Below, in pieces: positions 38,285 through 48,076 of a stretch of DNA of 64,000 bases (position 1 is the first letter of the stretch; each line of letters begins with the position of its first letter). The stretch comes from Erythrobasidium yunnanense. Taxonomy: Eukaryota; Basidiomycota; Cystobasidiomycetes; Erythrobasidiales; Erythrobasidiaceae. The stretch spans positions 1,140,115-1,204,114 of the forward strand of contig BCJC01000007.1 of NCBI GenBank assembly GCA_001600175.1, in the 5' to 3' direction. The notes under the pieces were generated by a model. That model was not told the DNA's origin and did no database searches. It was given only the letters and a program-made list of their open reading frames with translations. The position numbers were made by a program, and so were the translations under genes.

Positions 38285-40531
38285 ATGAACGTATCGCAAT
38301 TGCTCGCTTCAGACCACGAACGCAGCCCAAGCGTAGAGCCTTCATTCTTCGAAGATGCATTCGAATCGCCGGAAGTTGCGATGCAGCTGGATGGCCATGG
38401 CAGCTTGGATGCTGGACCCAGCGAACAGCTTTCTGCGCTCTATATACCACAAATCCTAGACATAGAGCACGATGAAGACGCTGAAGGCGAACCGGATCCC
38501 GACTTGGAAGAGGGAGAAGAAGGACAGGTCGTCCCGCTGGCCGGTCCAAGTTCAGTGCGCAATGGAGTCTGTTGCTGCAAGTCTGTAATTGAGACGTGTG
38601 TACAGGGAAGAGCGTCGTCTGCTGCAAGACCCTCAAAGCCCAACAACAAACGCAAGCTGGGTCAAGACAGCTCGCGAAGCGCGACGCCTGTGTCTCAGCG
38701 TGAAGATAGCTCTACCGTCGGAGCAGCTCCCATCCTTGCACGCACTGTCATACCCAACTTCTATTCGACGCGAAACCATCCGATGAACAAGACAGGTTTC
38801 CGCTATCTAAACTGCGGACCATCTCCTCGAAACACAGAGGGTTTTGCTATGCAGCGAGTTATTCCTGCACCTCCAATCGACGTCGTCAGATTCTCATGGG
38901 AAGATAGGTCGACCTATATTCACCTTTCGCAGGACGCATCGGCTATAGCGACCGAGAAAGGCTTCCGTGCTGCAAGAGCCAATGTGCCAATACGTGAAGG
39001 GAAGTGGTACTTTGAAGTCATCATCGAAAATGGCGCTGGAGACAGCAAAAGCGCTACGAAGGCGGATGGCCTCGGTCCGCACGTCCGGCTAGGGATAGGA
39101 CGCCGAGAAGCGCATCTCAACGCTCCAGTAGGCTTTGATGGCTACAGTTACGGTATAAGGGACAAGACGGGCGACAAGGTCCATCTATCTCAGCCGAAGA
39201 GCTATGGTCAAGCTTTTGGAACGGGAGACGTAATCGGCGTATACGTATCTCTGCCTACGCGGAGCAGTCAAGGCCGTGCTACTATCACTGCAGATGATCC
39301 TGCATATGCCCTCGACCCGCATGATCCGTGCTGCATTGTGCGAAAGCGGGTTGCGATCCGTTACAAAGGCCACCTGTACTTCGAGAGCATGGAGTACGCG
39401 CCAAGCAAAGAGATGGAGGACCTTGCATTCAAGACGAAGGATCCGTCAGGCTTCCAGCGTGCTCTTCTAGAAGCCGAGGAGAAGAAGCGAAAACGGAGTC
39501 TGCCTCCTCCGCCAGGCAGGAAGAAACCTCCACCCATTCCTCCACCTCCTCCTGTTCGCGAGCTTCCTATCCTCGAGAACTCGAAACTCGCTTTCTTTCG
39601 CAACGGAGAATGCCAAGGTACAGCTTATGAGAATCTGTACGACTGGCTGCCGCTACGTCAGCACGCCAAGCATGTATCAGGTCACGATGGCCCACGAGTG
39701 TCTGCAGCAGCTGCTCTTTTGCTGGCGCGGGAGAACCATCATGACGATGGTACACTTGGATACTACCCGTTCGTGTCTGTATTCGGCGGGGCTCAAGCCC
39801 GTATAAACCCTGGGCCAAATTTTCGCTATCCACCTCCTAACGACATCGAGGCACTTCTGCAGGAGCCTTCGAAGGTCGAGGTTGACGAGTCCTCTGCTGA
39901 AGGGGAACCAAGCAGTTGGCGACCATTGCACGAGAGATACGCAGAGTATATGTCGGAGACCGACAAATACGACATCATCGATGAGGCAATAGCATACGAC
40001 AAGTTCGTCAAGAACGGCTATCAACACATCAATATGGCTGGAGTTCCGATTCCTCCTAGCTATGCGCCGCAGACGTCAGCTGCACCTACAAGGTCCACCA
40101 GTCCAGCAGGAAGTAGCCCTTCTGTGCCACCGTCCAAGAATCGCAAGCGGGACAGCAAAAAGGCAGCCAAGAATGGGAAGGCTAGGAAGACCGGGTTGAG
40201 CAAGGAGCTCGTCCTCGAAACAACCGTTGAGCCTGATATGTTAGGGAGTGCCGGAGTGGAGTCCAGAGACAGCACTCCATCCTCTGCGCCATCTCCATTT
40301 CCTGGATCCGCCGTACAAGTCCCGCTGGTCGGGACACATCTAGACGTACCGTCGCTCAGTAAAGCAGAAACACCATCTCCAGATCCCGAGCCAGCTTCGG
40401 AGCTTCAGCTGAGCGTGCCGGCCGGGCTAGCAAGCTTAGTCGAACGAGAAGAGGCTGAGGCCAAATTACACCCTGACCCTATACTGGAAGAACGACTAGA
40501 TGAGATAGTTAAGATGGAGATAGATCAGTAG
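38285..40531 (+). CDS. BRE2: COMPASS subunit Ash2/Bre2 (SPRY domain)
   Basis: Subunit of the Set1/COMPASS histone H3 lysine-4 methyltransferase; its SPRY domain pairs with the Sdc1/Dpy-30 helix and stimulates Set1. The frame is open for 748 residues. An acidic Ser/Pro-rich N-terminus precedes the SPRY domain, recognisable from the lead-in FYSTRNHPMNKTGFRY, then SWEDRSTYIHLSQDA, GKWYFEVIIENG, VRLGIGRREAHLNAPVGFDG, YSYGIRDKTGDKVHLS and GDVIGVYVSLP. A lysine-rich and polyproline stretch (PPPPGRKKPPPIPPPPP) is inserted before NSKLAFFRNG and GYYPFVSVFGGAQARINPGPNF, where the SPRY fold ends. Residues 91-107 (38555-38605) look like a 51-nt in-frame intron with GT-AG ends; removal gives 731 residues. 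No PHD/winged-helix start as in animal Ash2 is seen, as in other fungi. Confidence 0.9.
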   Translation: MNVSQLLASDHERSPSVEPSFFEDAFESPEVAMQLDGHGSLDAGPSEQLSALYIPQILDIEHDEDAEGEPDPDLEEGEEGQVVPLAGPSSVRNGVCCCKSVIETCVQGRASSAARPSKPNNKRKLGQDSSRSATPVSQREDSSTVGAAPILARTVIPNFYSTRNHPMNKTGFRYLNCGPSPRNTEGFAMQRVIPAPPIDVVRFSWEDRSTYIHLSQDASAIATEKGFRAARANVPIREGKWYFEVIIENGAGDSKSATKADGLGPHVRLGIGRREAHLNAPVGFDGYSYGIRDKTGDKVHLSQPKSYGQAFGTGDVIGVYVSLPTRSSQGRATITADDPAYALDPHDPCCIVRKRVAIRYKGHLYFESMEYAPSKEMEDLAFKTKDPSGFQRALLEAEEKKRKRSLPPPPGRKKPPPIPPPPPVRELPILENSKLAFFRNGECQGTAYENLYDWLPLRQHAKHVSGHDGPRVSAAAALLLARENHHDDGTLGYYPFVSVFGGAQARINPGPNFRYPPPNDIEALLQEPSKVEVDESSAEGEPSSWRPLHERYAEYMSETDKYDIIDEAIAYDKFVKNGYQHINMAGVPIPPSYAPQTSAAPTRSTSPAGSSPSVPPSKNRKRDSKKAAKNGKARKTGLSKELVLETTVEPDMLGSAGVESRDSTPSSAPSPFPGSAVQVPLVGTHLDVPSLSKAETPSPDPEPASELQLSVPAGLASLVEREEAEAKLHPDPILEERLDEIVKMEIDQ

Positions 40532-40712
40532 CATGCAGCAGTCGCGCAGAGTGCCACGCTGTACCCTGATGTTGTAGAATTTCGATAGCCCTCGCAAAAA
40601 GTCGTCTCAGTGCATCTAGTCAACTTAACAAACAGGGCATAGCTTATAATCTCATTATCATCTACATTCGTTACATGAAGTCGTCTCCGGTAAGATACGA
40701 ATATCAGCACCT

Positions 40713-41952
40713 CTAATGCTTGTCACCGCTCTGTTTCTGCTTCTTATCGGCCTTGCCTGCACCTCCGAACAAGAAGCCTGCACCAATAAGTCCAGCAAGA
40801 ACATACAAGCCGTTCTTTTCATTTCCATGCAGCGGTCTGTCCTGGAACTTGAAGTCTTCTGGCTTATTACTCGACACCGCCTCTGACAGCGGTGGGATCT
40901 TGATTCCTGTCGTTGCTTCTAATGTCGATAAGAGAGCTGAAGATGACTGTTTCGCTTGCTTGGAGGCCTGCTTGATGGCGGAAGAAGGAGAAGCGAGATC
41001 AGGCTTGTACCGGATGTTCATGTCCGCAAGCAGCTCTGTAAGGAAAGAAGAGGAAGGAGAATATTCGAACTCTTTACGAGGCTCAGAGCTCCTTGATTGG
41101 GGGTCGTCCGTGACCTATTGCGAAAGAAGGAGACGTCAGATTGACCGAATACAGAATGCGCGGGAAGCTCACCTTTGCATCTAAAGCGTGTGCTACAGGT
41201 GCCGCGTTCGTGTCTACTGTTATCCAGGACGGATGCATCGTGAAAGGCTGGGTGTGGGGATCTAGCGAGAAGAAAGCTCAGCCATACTGAACGGAAGCGA
41301 AAGAGATCGCTGTTGTCTGCTTACCATAGTTGTCTGCAGTCTTATACTGATCGGGCGGCGAAGGAATCATTATCTCTGACGCATCTGCCTGACCCTCTGT
41401 CGATGGTAAATAGACAGCCGTGTTGACGGCAGGGATATCTATTCCGCCACCGGGCGCCTCCTCAGCTACTTCTGCGAGCTCTGCTTCCTCCGCTGGATCG
41501 ACACGTTTACCCGGTGAAGCTGTCTCTTTCCCATCCTTGCCAGCCTCTCCTGCAGTAGGGATCTCGGAGCCTGCTGTAACAGGGGCAGGTGAATGAACGA
41601 TAGTGCCGCTTGCAGCTACTACATTTGCAGGTGCTGTTGCGCTTTCGGCCTCAGGCGATGACTTCTTCTCCCGGGAAGGTGAAGTTGAGAAGCTCTTTTG
41701 CGCCAAAGAAGAGGACGACGACGATGAGGAGTATTGCACAAGTCTATCGATGAGTACGCTCTTCTTGCCGGATGTCTTGAGGCCACGGTCCCCCAGCTCT
41801 GCTTGCAATTCTTTGACGGTTTTGCCCTCGAACTGGCCTCGAGAGGATAGCAAAGCCGTCATAAGGCTACGCGATGGAAGTACCGGCGAACATGGCGCTG
41901 ATGCTTGCGAGACAGCGCGAAGATTGCCTAGTGAACGTTTTGCGGCTAGCAT
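40713..41952 (-). CDS. AIM34: Mitochondrial SAP-domain protein, AIM34-like
   Basis: Three exons (41952-41325, 41261-41173, 41114-40713) give 372 residues. The N-terminus MLAAKRSLGNLRAVSQ is Arg/Ser-rich without acids, a likely mitochondrial presequence. A SAP domain (FEGKTVKELQAELGDRGLKTSGKKSVLIDRLVQY) follows at about residues 35-68, then a serine run and an acidic, alanine-rich linker. The C-terminus has a single hydrophobic segment GLYVLAGLIGAGFLFGGAG and a lysine-rich tail. Yeast Aim34 has the same presequence-plus-SAP layout; its role is unknown beyond mitochondrial inheritance. SAP domains usually bind nucleic acid, so a nucleoid-linked inner-membrane protein is a fair guess. It lies 106 bases downstream of the AIM18-like gene on the same strand. 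Confidence 0.72.
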
Positions 41953-42058
41953 GATGGTGTGAATGTTTCGATAGAAGATCAACAAAGCTTTCGATGATGC
42001 GAGAAGACGACATTTTTCCGCTACATTGACTTCGCACTAGTATACACAGCGCACTACC

Positions 42059-43350
42059 TCATAAATACCGCTGCAGACCTGCCATAACATCTGTCTTCAT
42101 CTAGAACGCGACGTCATGTCAGTTAGATAGCTTCACCGGCTTTTCGCACAAGCTTACTTTTGGCGAAATCTCCTTTCCGTTGTCCGCAAAGTACGCAAGC
42201 ATCATCTCCTTGGCCAGGAATCTGTTATTAAGCGTTCCCATCAAGCGACCCTTGAGATAGCAAAGGTCAGCCGGTGTTCGGTTGCGACATTGCCCGTTAT
42301 GCAAGCTTACCTCATACTCCAACAGAAGCGATCCAGTCCTTCCGCTATGTATTAGCACCAAGGATTTGCCTCTAGGCACCTTGCCAGTAGGAAAGAACCC
42401 TTTGAAAGTCTCTATCGCCAGGCCCGCGGCCTTGTATGCATGTGTTATTAGTCATCGATCTGTTAGTGGTGCTGTACTGCATCATTGCCCACCTCCTCCT
42501 CCTCTGGCGACAGGCGACCAGCGCGTCTTGCTGTTTGCATGCGTGCAAGCATGGCTCGTACGAAGCCGTCACGTAAGTGTGCATGATCCGTAGTCTTGAC
42601 CGGCACTATAAAGATGATCAGCTAACAGTTCAGCCGACATTGCGTTAACATGCCCACCGATGCGGACTGCTACGTCTCGTGGCATGTCGAGTATATCAGA
42701 CATGAGCTCCTCTCCGCTAGCCTATCATAGTCAGAATTGGACACTATAAGCTAGGAACAGTGCCTGAGCCGAGCTGAAGCGTACCTTCTGTTTCCCTTTC
42801 AGCTGCGACAGAGCTTCCTGTGCAATGTATGTCCCGACTGAATAGACTTGAACTCGCAAGAAGGAGCTGCGTATGATTCGAGTATGAGCAGTAGCCAGAA
42901 TCTTTGCAGTAGCCGACATACACAGTTCGGACGCCCAAGCCTGTCAGGATCAGATTATCTCGAGAATTATCGGTCTCGAGAACGGTAGGGAAAGGCATAG
43001 AGGTGTCCGGATCCACTGTGAAGCCATCAATACTACATCCTTCCACGAATTCAGCGCAACACACGGTGAACCGGGGTCTGGTCGAGCTCTATGTGCGAAG
43101 TAGGCTTTTCATCGGCGCTCGCGGTGTCCAGGATCCGCAAAGGGAGCTCATGGCGGTCTATCCAGAACCACACAAAGGCTGATCCAGCAGCACTGGCGAC
43201 GGCAGCCGTCCAGGGCATCATGAAGAATCTAGAATCCGAGGCAGCATGGCGATAGCGGGCGAGGCGGTGTACGCTGCGCTGTTGCTGTCGAGGTCGCACA
43301 TAGGGTGCAGCCTTAAAGCAGTTAAGACGAGGTCTGAAAGCTGAAGACAT
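42059..43350 (-). CDS. AIM18: Mitochondrial chalcone-isomerase-like protein, AIM18/AIM46-like
   Basis: Multi-exon gene from ATG 43350. The N-terminus is arginine-rich (presequence-like), followed by one hydrophobic helix (AAVASAAGSAFVWFWI) and then a chalcone-isomerase-like fold: LILTGLGVRTVSFLRVQVYSV, GTYIAQEAL, a helical region with DVAVRIVPVKTTDHAHLRDG, ETFKGFFPTGKVPRG, and LVLIHSGRTGSLLLEYEGRL followed by FLAKEMMLAYFADN. Yeast Aim18 and Aim46 are inner-membrane proteins of this fold without proven enzymatic activity; members can bind haem. The end is best placed at 42059-42061: an intron with a TAACTGAC branch site joins ISPK to MKTDVMAGLQRYL. Without splicing the frame would stop at 42119. 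Confidence 0.83.
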
Positions 43351-43466
43351 GGGTCAGTCTCTGATTAAAGGGTCTATTCTTGGAGTCTTGAATTTGAAAT
43401 AGATTTAACATCGTCACCTTCAACACATTTCAAGGCTTGACTGTGCACTACTTGATTCAAGGTGCT

Positions 43467-45717
43467 ATGGCTTCAGCTCAAGATCAGGATCAGGATCAAT
43501 CTTCAAGTCAGGAGAGGGCGCAGCTCGAGAAGGCAGCGAACGTCCTCCAAGCTGGCTACCGGTGGGAGACAGGCTGAGAAACGAGGAAGAAAGAGATTCG
43601 CAAGCTGACACACAATCACAGAGGACACCGTAACAAGCGCGAAGCCGCCGGGCTGAATCTAGAGATCAGCGATGCGACCAGAAACAAAGGAAAACAACGG
43701 CAGACTGAGGCTGACCAGCAAGGAGAACAGTCGCAGAACAATCCTATAACCCCTCGCACACGCTGGAACGAAGCTATCCAGTCTGGCGGACTTTCGGCTG
43801 CAAACAAGGATCAAAACGAGCACAAGAACGACCCGGTATCACGCTGGAAACGCTCGGGCTTCTATGCAGAGAGAATCACTGGCACTGATGGAAGACAGAA
43901 GCCTGGAAACGAGACTGGCGACGAGACTGGCGGTGATGGAAGCATGGCCGAGAAGACTCGCGCTTTGGCACCAAACAAACAAATGTGCGTGACCTTTTCG
44001 AGCTGTAACAAGGTTCGCACAGACTGATCCTTGTTTGTGTCTCTTTCTCAGGGAAGCGCAGTATTGGTATGTCGGTTTCGGACGATATTGCTTTCATGCA
44101 GCTGAAGTTGAGCTGTACATGACAGGCTTGAAATGGTATGGAGACCTTGATACTCATTAGTTCGCAAGCACTGATTGCCTTTAATCCTTCAGGTAGACTC
44201 CAAGCACCGCGTACGTGCTAAAGCCCATATCGGTGGGACGTCCCTGATCTCATGCTCTCGCTATAGTACGGGACCAACTTGAAACCATACCATGACGCAT
44301 GGAATAAGTCAGACACAAAGAGCAACTTCTTTCACTGGCTGGACCATGGCGAAGGTGCGCAGAGAACCAATATACTGCGATAATAGCTGACAGCATCATA
44401 TTCGCAGGCAAGGACCTAGACTTACAGGCATGCCCTCGGGATCAACTAGACAAAGAGCGCGTTACGTATCTCAGCGCAGAACAGCGCAAGAACTATCTCG
44501 TCGATATAGGCAGTGATGGTCTATTATACTGGCACCGGAACAAGCGCAAGGTCGATACAGCAAAAGGCAAATGGGAAGATCTAGGCAACGGTCGCGGGAT
44601 AGGCTATAAGGGAGAGAAGGATAATCTCCCTCCGCCAACACCGCCAGAAGACGACTCGTCTAGCGATTCTTCGGGCACAAGCTCTCTATACTCATCGAGT
44701 GATAGTGACGGCGAAGTTCAGCCTCCGTCAAAGAGCAAGCATTATCATCAGATGAAAGGTGACAACGAGTCGAGGCACAGTTATTGGACGAGTCCGAGAG
44801 CACTCATGGACGTCCTGCTTCGCAAGACCATAAACTCGAACACCTGGATCTACGTATGTACAACGAAGGGCCAGCTATATGTCGGTATAAAAGCTACCGG
44901 AGGCTTCCAGCATAGCTCCTTCATGCAAGTGTTTTGGCCGGATGCTTGACGTTGTTTGCTGATATTTCATCGTCAGGTATGGCGCCACAGTCTCTTCAGC
45001 TGGCCTACTCAAGGTAAGCCCATGTGCCGTGGACATCTGATGATGCTGAATCTTCAGCGTGCACAGGCCAAGCAGGGTAAGCTTACCAGCTTGTCTCCAT
45101 TGAGCGGCCACTACCGCGCTGGAACGTATGTGTCCCTTCATGAGCCTTTATGAGGCCAGCAGACTGATCGTAGCCGCCACAGTGCTCAGTTCAAAGGCTT
45201 CCTGAAGACGATGAAAGAGAAAGGCGCTGACATGTCAAGGCAAGTTCGCTTCGTTGCTATCGGCCATTGGTAGGCTGACCGAGAACATAGTGTCTCCATT
45301 TCCAAGTCTCTTATCGTCATCGGAGGTATCGAGAAATATGCCGAAGTGAGCAAAAAGAAGAAGAAGCTCAGCGAGCGCATGCGCCAGAAACTCCACTTGG
45401 GTCCAAGCGACAAGGAGAAAGCCGAAGAAGAGGACAAGAAGCGTAATGAGAAGATCGAGGCTGAAGCTCGGCGGAAGGAACAGACCGAGCCTTCTCAGAG
45501 TGAGGGTCAAAACGGCTCGGACGAGGGGGCCATAGAAGGCAACCTGCACGAAGGAGTAGCTAATAAGGACCTCACTGATCAGGAGCGCGCTGAGAAAGCT
45601 GTAGCTCTCATCAGGAGCGCCTTCTCGAAGGGTCTAAAGGGAGAAAAGAAGAAGGTGGAGGAAGCTGGCGGACCTAAAGAGGATCAGCAACCTACAGACC
45701 ACGACGCCTCTACTTAG
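43467..45717 (+). CDS. IQM-like calmodulin-binding protein
   Basis: About eleven exons. The N-terminus carries an IQ motif, LQAGYRGHRNKR at about residues 27-38, cut by the first intron. After a charged linker with WNEAIQSGGL/WKRSGFYAERI repeats comes the domain seen in plant IQM1-6: LEMVDSKHRYGTNLKPYHDAW, NFFHWLDHGEGKDLDLQACPR, YLSAEQRKNYLVDI, then a Ser/Asp-rich insert, TWIYVCTTKGQLYVGIKATG, FQHSSFM, SPLSGHYRAG, FKGFLKTMKEKGADMS and a highly charged C-terminal coil. Plant IQMs bind calmodulin independently of calcium; the fungal versions are little studied. Two introns, 44925-44976 and 45240-45290, keep the frame only if they use GC donors (both GCAAGT). Nothing indicates membrane or secretory location. 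Confidence 0.8.
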
Positions 45718-46052
45718 TCTGACCATGAGTCCATCTGCGACTTATGAGGTGTATCGATGTCCTACCCGTCTCGCAGTATGGTATTTTGTTTGCGTTTTGA
45801 AGCAGGATGTGTATAATAGTCGTCGTTGTATATAGTAAACGCTTTGAGTAACGGGTAGAGGATGCGCACGTACGTACCCAGATTAACAGTCGGTGCCTCT
45901 GCCGGTTCTCGCGTCTCGCTCAACAGGCCCTTGAACATTGCCCCGCGGTAGTGCTCTTGCTATTGCTGTAGTCGTACGTTGGGACGTATTATCAGCGCTC
46001 ATGTAGAAGTTTAATCTTTCCACGCATTCAGGTCGATTCAGGTCACGTCGAA
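45718..46052. other. Intergenic space before the UCS chaperone gene
   Basis: 335 bases: 3' region of the IQM-like gene and promoter of the next plus-strand gene. No reading frame or repeat of note. Confidence 0.4.
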
Positions 46053-48065
46053 ATGTCGACTTCGGTGTCCTCCCTCAGCAAAGCCCTTGATGCCCTACAC
46101 GTTTCCAACACCACGCCCTCACCTTCCCATAATGACCTTAAACTTGTCCTTGCGACCTTCTCCGACTCGACTGCTTCGCGAAGTGATATCAGTAAGGCCT
46201 ATGCATACCTAGCGCGCCTGCTCCTCCCGTCTCCCGATAGCAAGCAAGCGGATCGCAAGGATGAATATGTCTATCTGATGTCAAAGATCGTCACGGACTG
46301 GCTCGAAAGCGACTATGTTCAGATAGCGGATCAAGGCAAAGCGTTCGGAGCTTTGTCAGCTATACTTCAAGTGGATGCTACTGCATTCTCAAGCATGCTA
46401 CAAGTCGACGAAATGTCAGAGAAGGTCGTCTCGGCAGCGGAGATTGTAATGGCAGAACATCAGATCAGCGAAGTGGATATTCAGCAGGCGGCGCAACGAA
46501 GTCTGGCATTGCTCTTGGCACAAGCTGCTGGATACTCTAGTACGCGTACGCTAGCACGCACGATTATGACGAGTGTCACTATTCGTTGGCAGCGGACTGA
46601 AGAGAGACCGCCGGAGGGAAACGTGTTCAAAGCAGCCATAGCAGTCGCTCTCACCAAGCTTTCATCAGCGCAAGCTAGCTCTACAGCAGTAGATGCCGGT
46701 CAAAGTCTCGAACTACCTAGCGCGGACGCCCTACTAGGCTATTTTGCGAAAGAGGCTATCAATACCGATACTCAGGCAGAGGTCTTACTTCTGATAATGG
46801 AAGGTCTCGCAATCCTGTCCTTGAAAGTCGCTGTACGGCGGTCTATCACGAGCAATGCCGCCCTCCTTACCAGGCTTTTGAGCTTAGCGCAACAACCGGA
46901 GCGCACCGAGCTGCAATTCGGGCTGGCCACCATCTTCTCACTCCTCACTACATACCACAGAAAGCAAAGCGAGGATGATGGTGTGAAAGATCGCTTGCGG
47001 AAGTATGCAAATGCAGGCGGTCAAGCTGGCGCGGAAGAAGAAAAGCCAGAACCTGATGAAGAGATCGACGCTCGAAATGCTACTCTCCTGAAAGGTGGAA
47101 TAATGCAAGCATGTAACGTACTGTCAAAAGCTAGCAGCAACGCTGTGAGGCAGCTGGCCGCGAAGATTATCCTGAACCTGGTAGACAAGCGCGAGACGCG
47201 AGGCCTCATCATTCAGCAAGGTGGTGCAAAAGCCCTGTTGGCTACCATCAGGCAGTCTGGACTCAAGGTCGAGCCGGAAGACGTTAAGCAGGAAGATTTG
47301 GTTGCTATACAAGCCTTAGCGAAGCTGCTCATTACGGCAAATCCGACAACGGTCCTGGGCCCACCATCCGACTCGCCCATGATAAATGCTGCATACGCAT
47401 TGACTATCCCTCTACTCGCTACATCCTCGACACTTCTACAAGAATTCGAAAGCTTGATGGCTCTGACCAACCTGGCGGGTCTGTCCGAGGAGCTACAAGA
47501 ACGGATAGCAAGGGTACCGAAACTGCTGCGTCGTCTGGACGATATTCTTCTTGAAGGTGGCTCGAGCGAGAAGGGCGGGCAACACATGTGCAGACGGGCT
47601 GCTATGGAGCTGATCTGCAATTTGGTCTCCTGCGACACCGCGTTTGTGCACTATACTGCTATCGACCAAATGGAGGCGCTCAAGGGCAAAAGCTTACCTG
47701 CCCCAGTCGCGTCGCAATTGCGTCTGCTCATCGCATTGGCGAATGCCGAAGATATAGCAACGAGACAGGCCGCTCTTGGGGCATTGGCTACCTTGACGCT
47801 AGCGCCAACGACATGTAAATTCGTATGCGACGAAGAGAAGCGGGTGAGCATACTCTTTGAAGCGCTAGTGGATCCAGATATCGGATCCCAACTGCGTGCA
47901 ATCGAATGCATCAAGAATCTGGCGAAACACACGAAAACCATTCGGGAGCGAGCAGTGAGCGCTCTCACAGACCTCACGCAGAGTCAAAAGGTAGATGTAC
48001 AAGCAAGCGCGACAGAGGCGTTGCAGGAGCTTTCTAATTTATCTAGTGATGGTCCAAATCGGTGA
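46053..48065 (+). CDS. SHE4: UCS-domain myosin chaperone (She4/Cro1/UNC-45 type)
   Basis: Single-exon gene, 670 residues, in a window where almost all others are split. All-helical armadillo-like protein. The central region matches the UNC45-central/UCS family: ALLKGGIMQACNVLSK-like wording, RQLAAKIILNLVDKRETRG, QQGGAKALLATIRQ, AIQALAKLLITANPTTV, FESLMALTNLAG, CRRAAMELICNLV and ATRQAALGALATLTL, each an armadillo-type helix pair. Like yeast She4 and Podospora Cro1 it lacks the N-terminal TPR of animal UNC-45. The family folds and stabilises myosin motor heads in the cytosol and is needed for actin organisation and endocytosis. A charged loop (EEEKPEPDEEID) interrupts the middle. The start is the first ATG, shortly after a CG-rich leader. 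Confidence 0.88.
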   Translation: MSTSVSSLSKALDALHVSNTTPSPSHNDLKLVLATFSDSTASRSDISKAYAYLARLLLPSPDSKQADRKDEYVYLMSKIVTDWLESDYVQIADQGKAFGALSAILQVDATAFSSMLQVDEMSEKVVSAAEIVMAEHQISEVDIQQAAQRSLALLLAQAAGYSSTRTLARTIMTSVTIRWQRTEERPPEGNVFKAAIAVALTKLSSAQASSTAVDAGQSLELPSADALLGYFAKEAINTDTQAEVLLLIMEGLAILSLKVAVRRSITSNAALLTRLLSLAQQPERTELQFGLATIFSLLTTYHRKQSEDDGVKDRLRKYANAGGQAGAEEEKPEPDEEIDARNATLLKGGIMQACNVLSKASSNAVRQLAAKIILNLVDKRETRGLIIQQGGAKALLATIRQSGLKVEPEDVKQEDLVAIQALAKLLITANPTTVLGPPSDSPMINAAYALTIPLLATSSTLLQEFESLMALTNLAGLSEELQERIARVPKLLRRLDDILLEGGSSEKGGQHMCRRAAMELICNLVSCDTAFVHYTAIDQMEALKGKSLPAPVASQLRLLIALANAEDIATRQAALGALATLTLAPTTCKFVCDEEKRVSILFEALVDPDIGSQLRAIECIKNLAKHTKTIRERAVSALTDLTQSQKVDVQASATEALQELSNLSSDGPNR

Positions 48066-48076
48066 ACAAATCTAAT

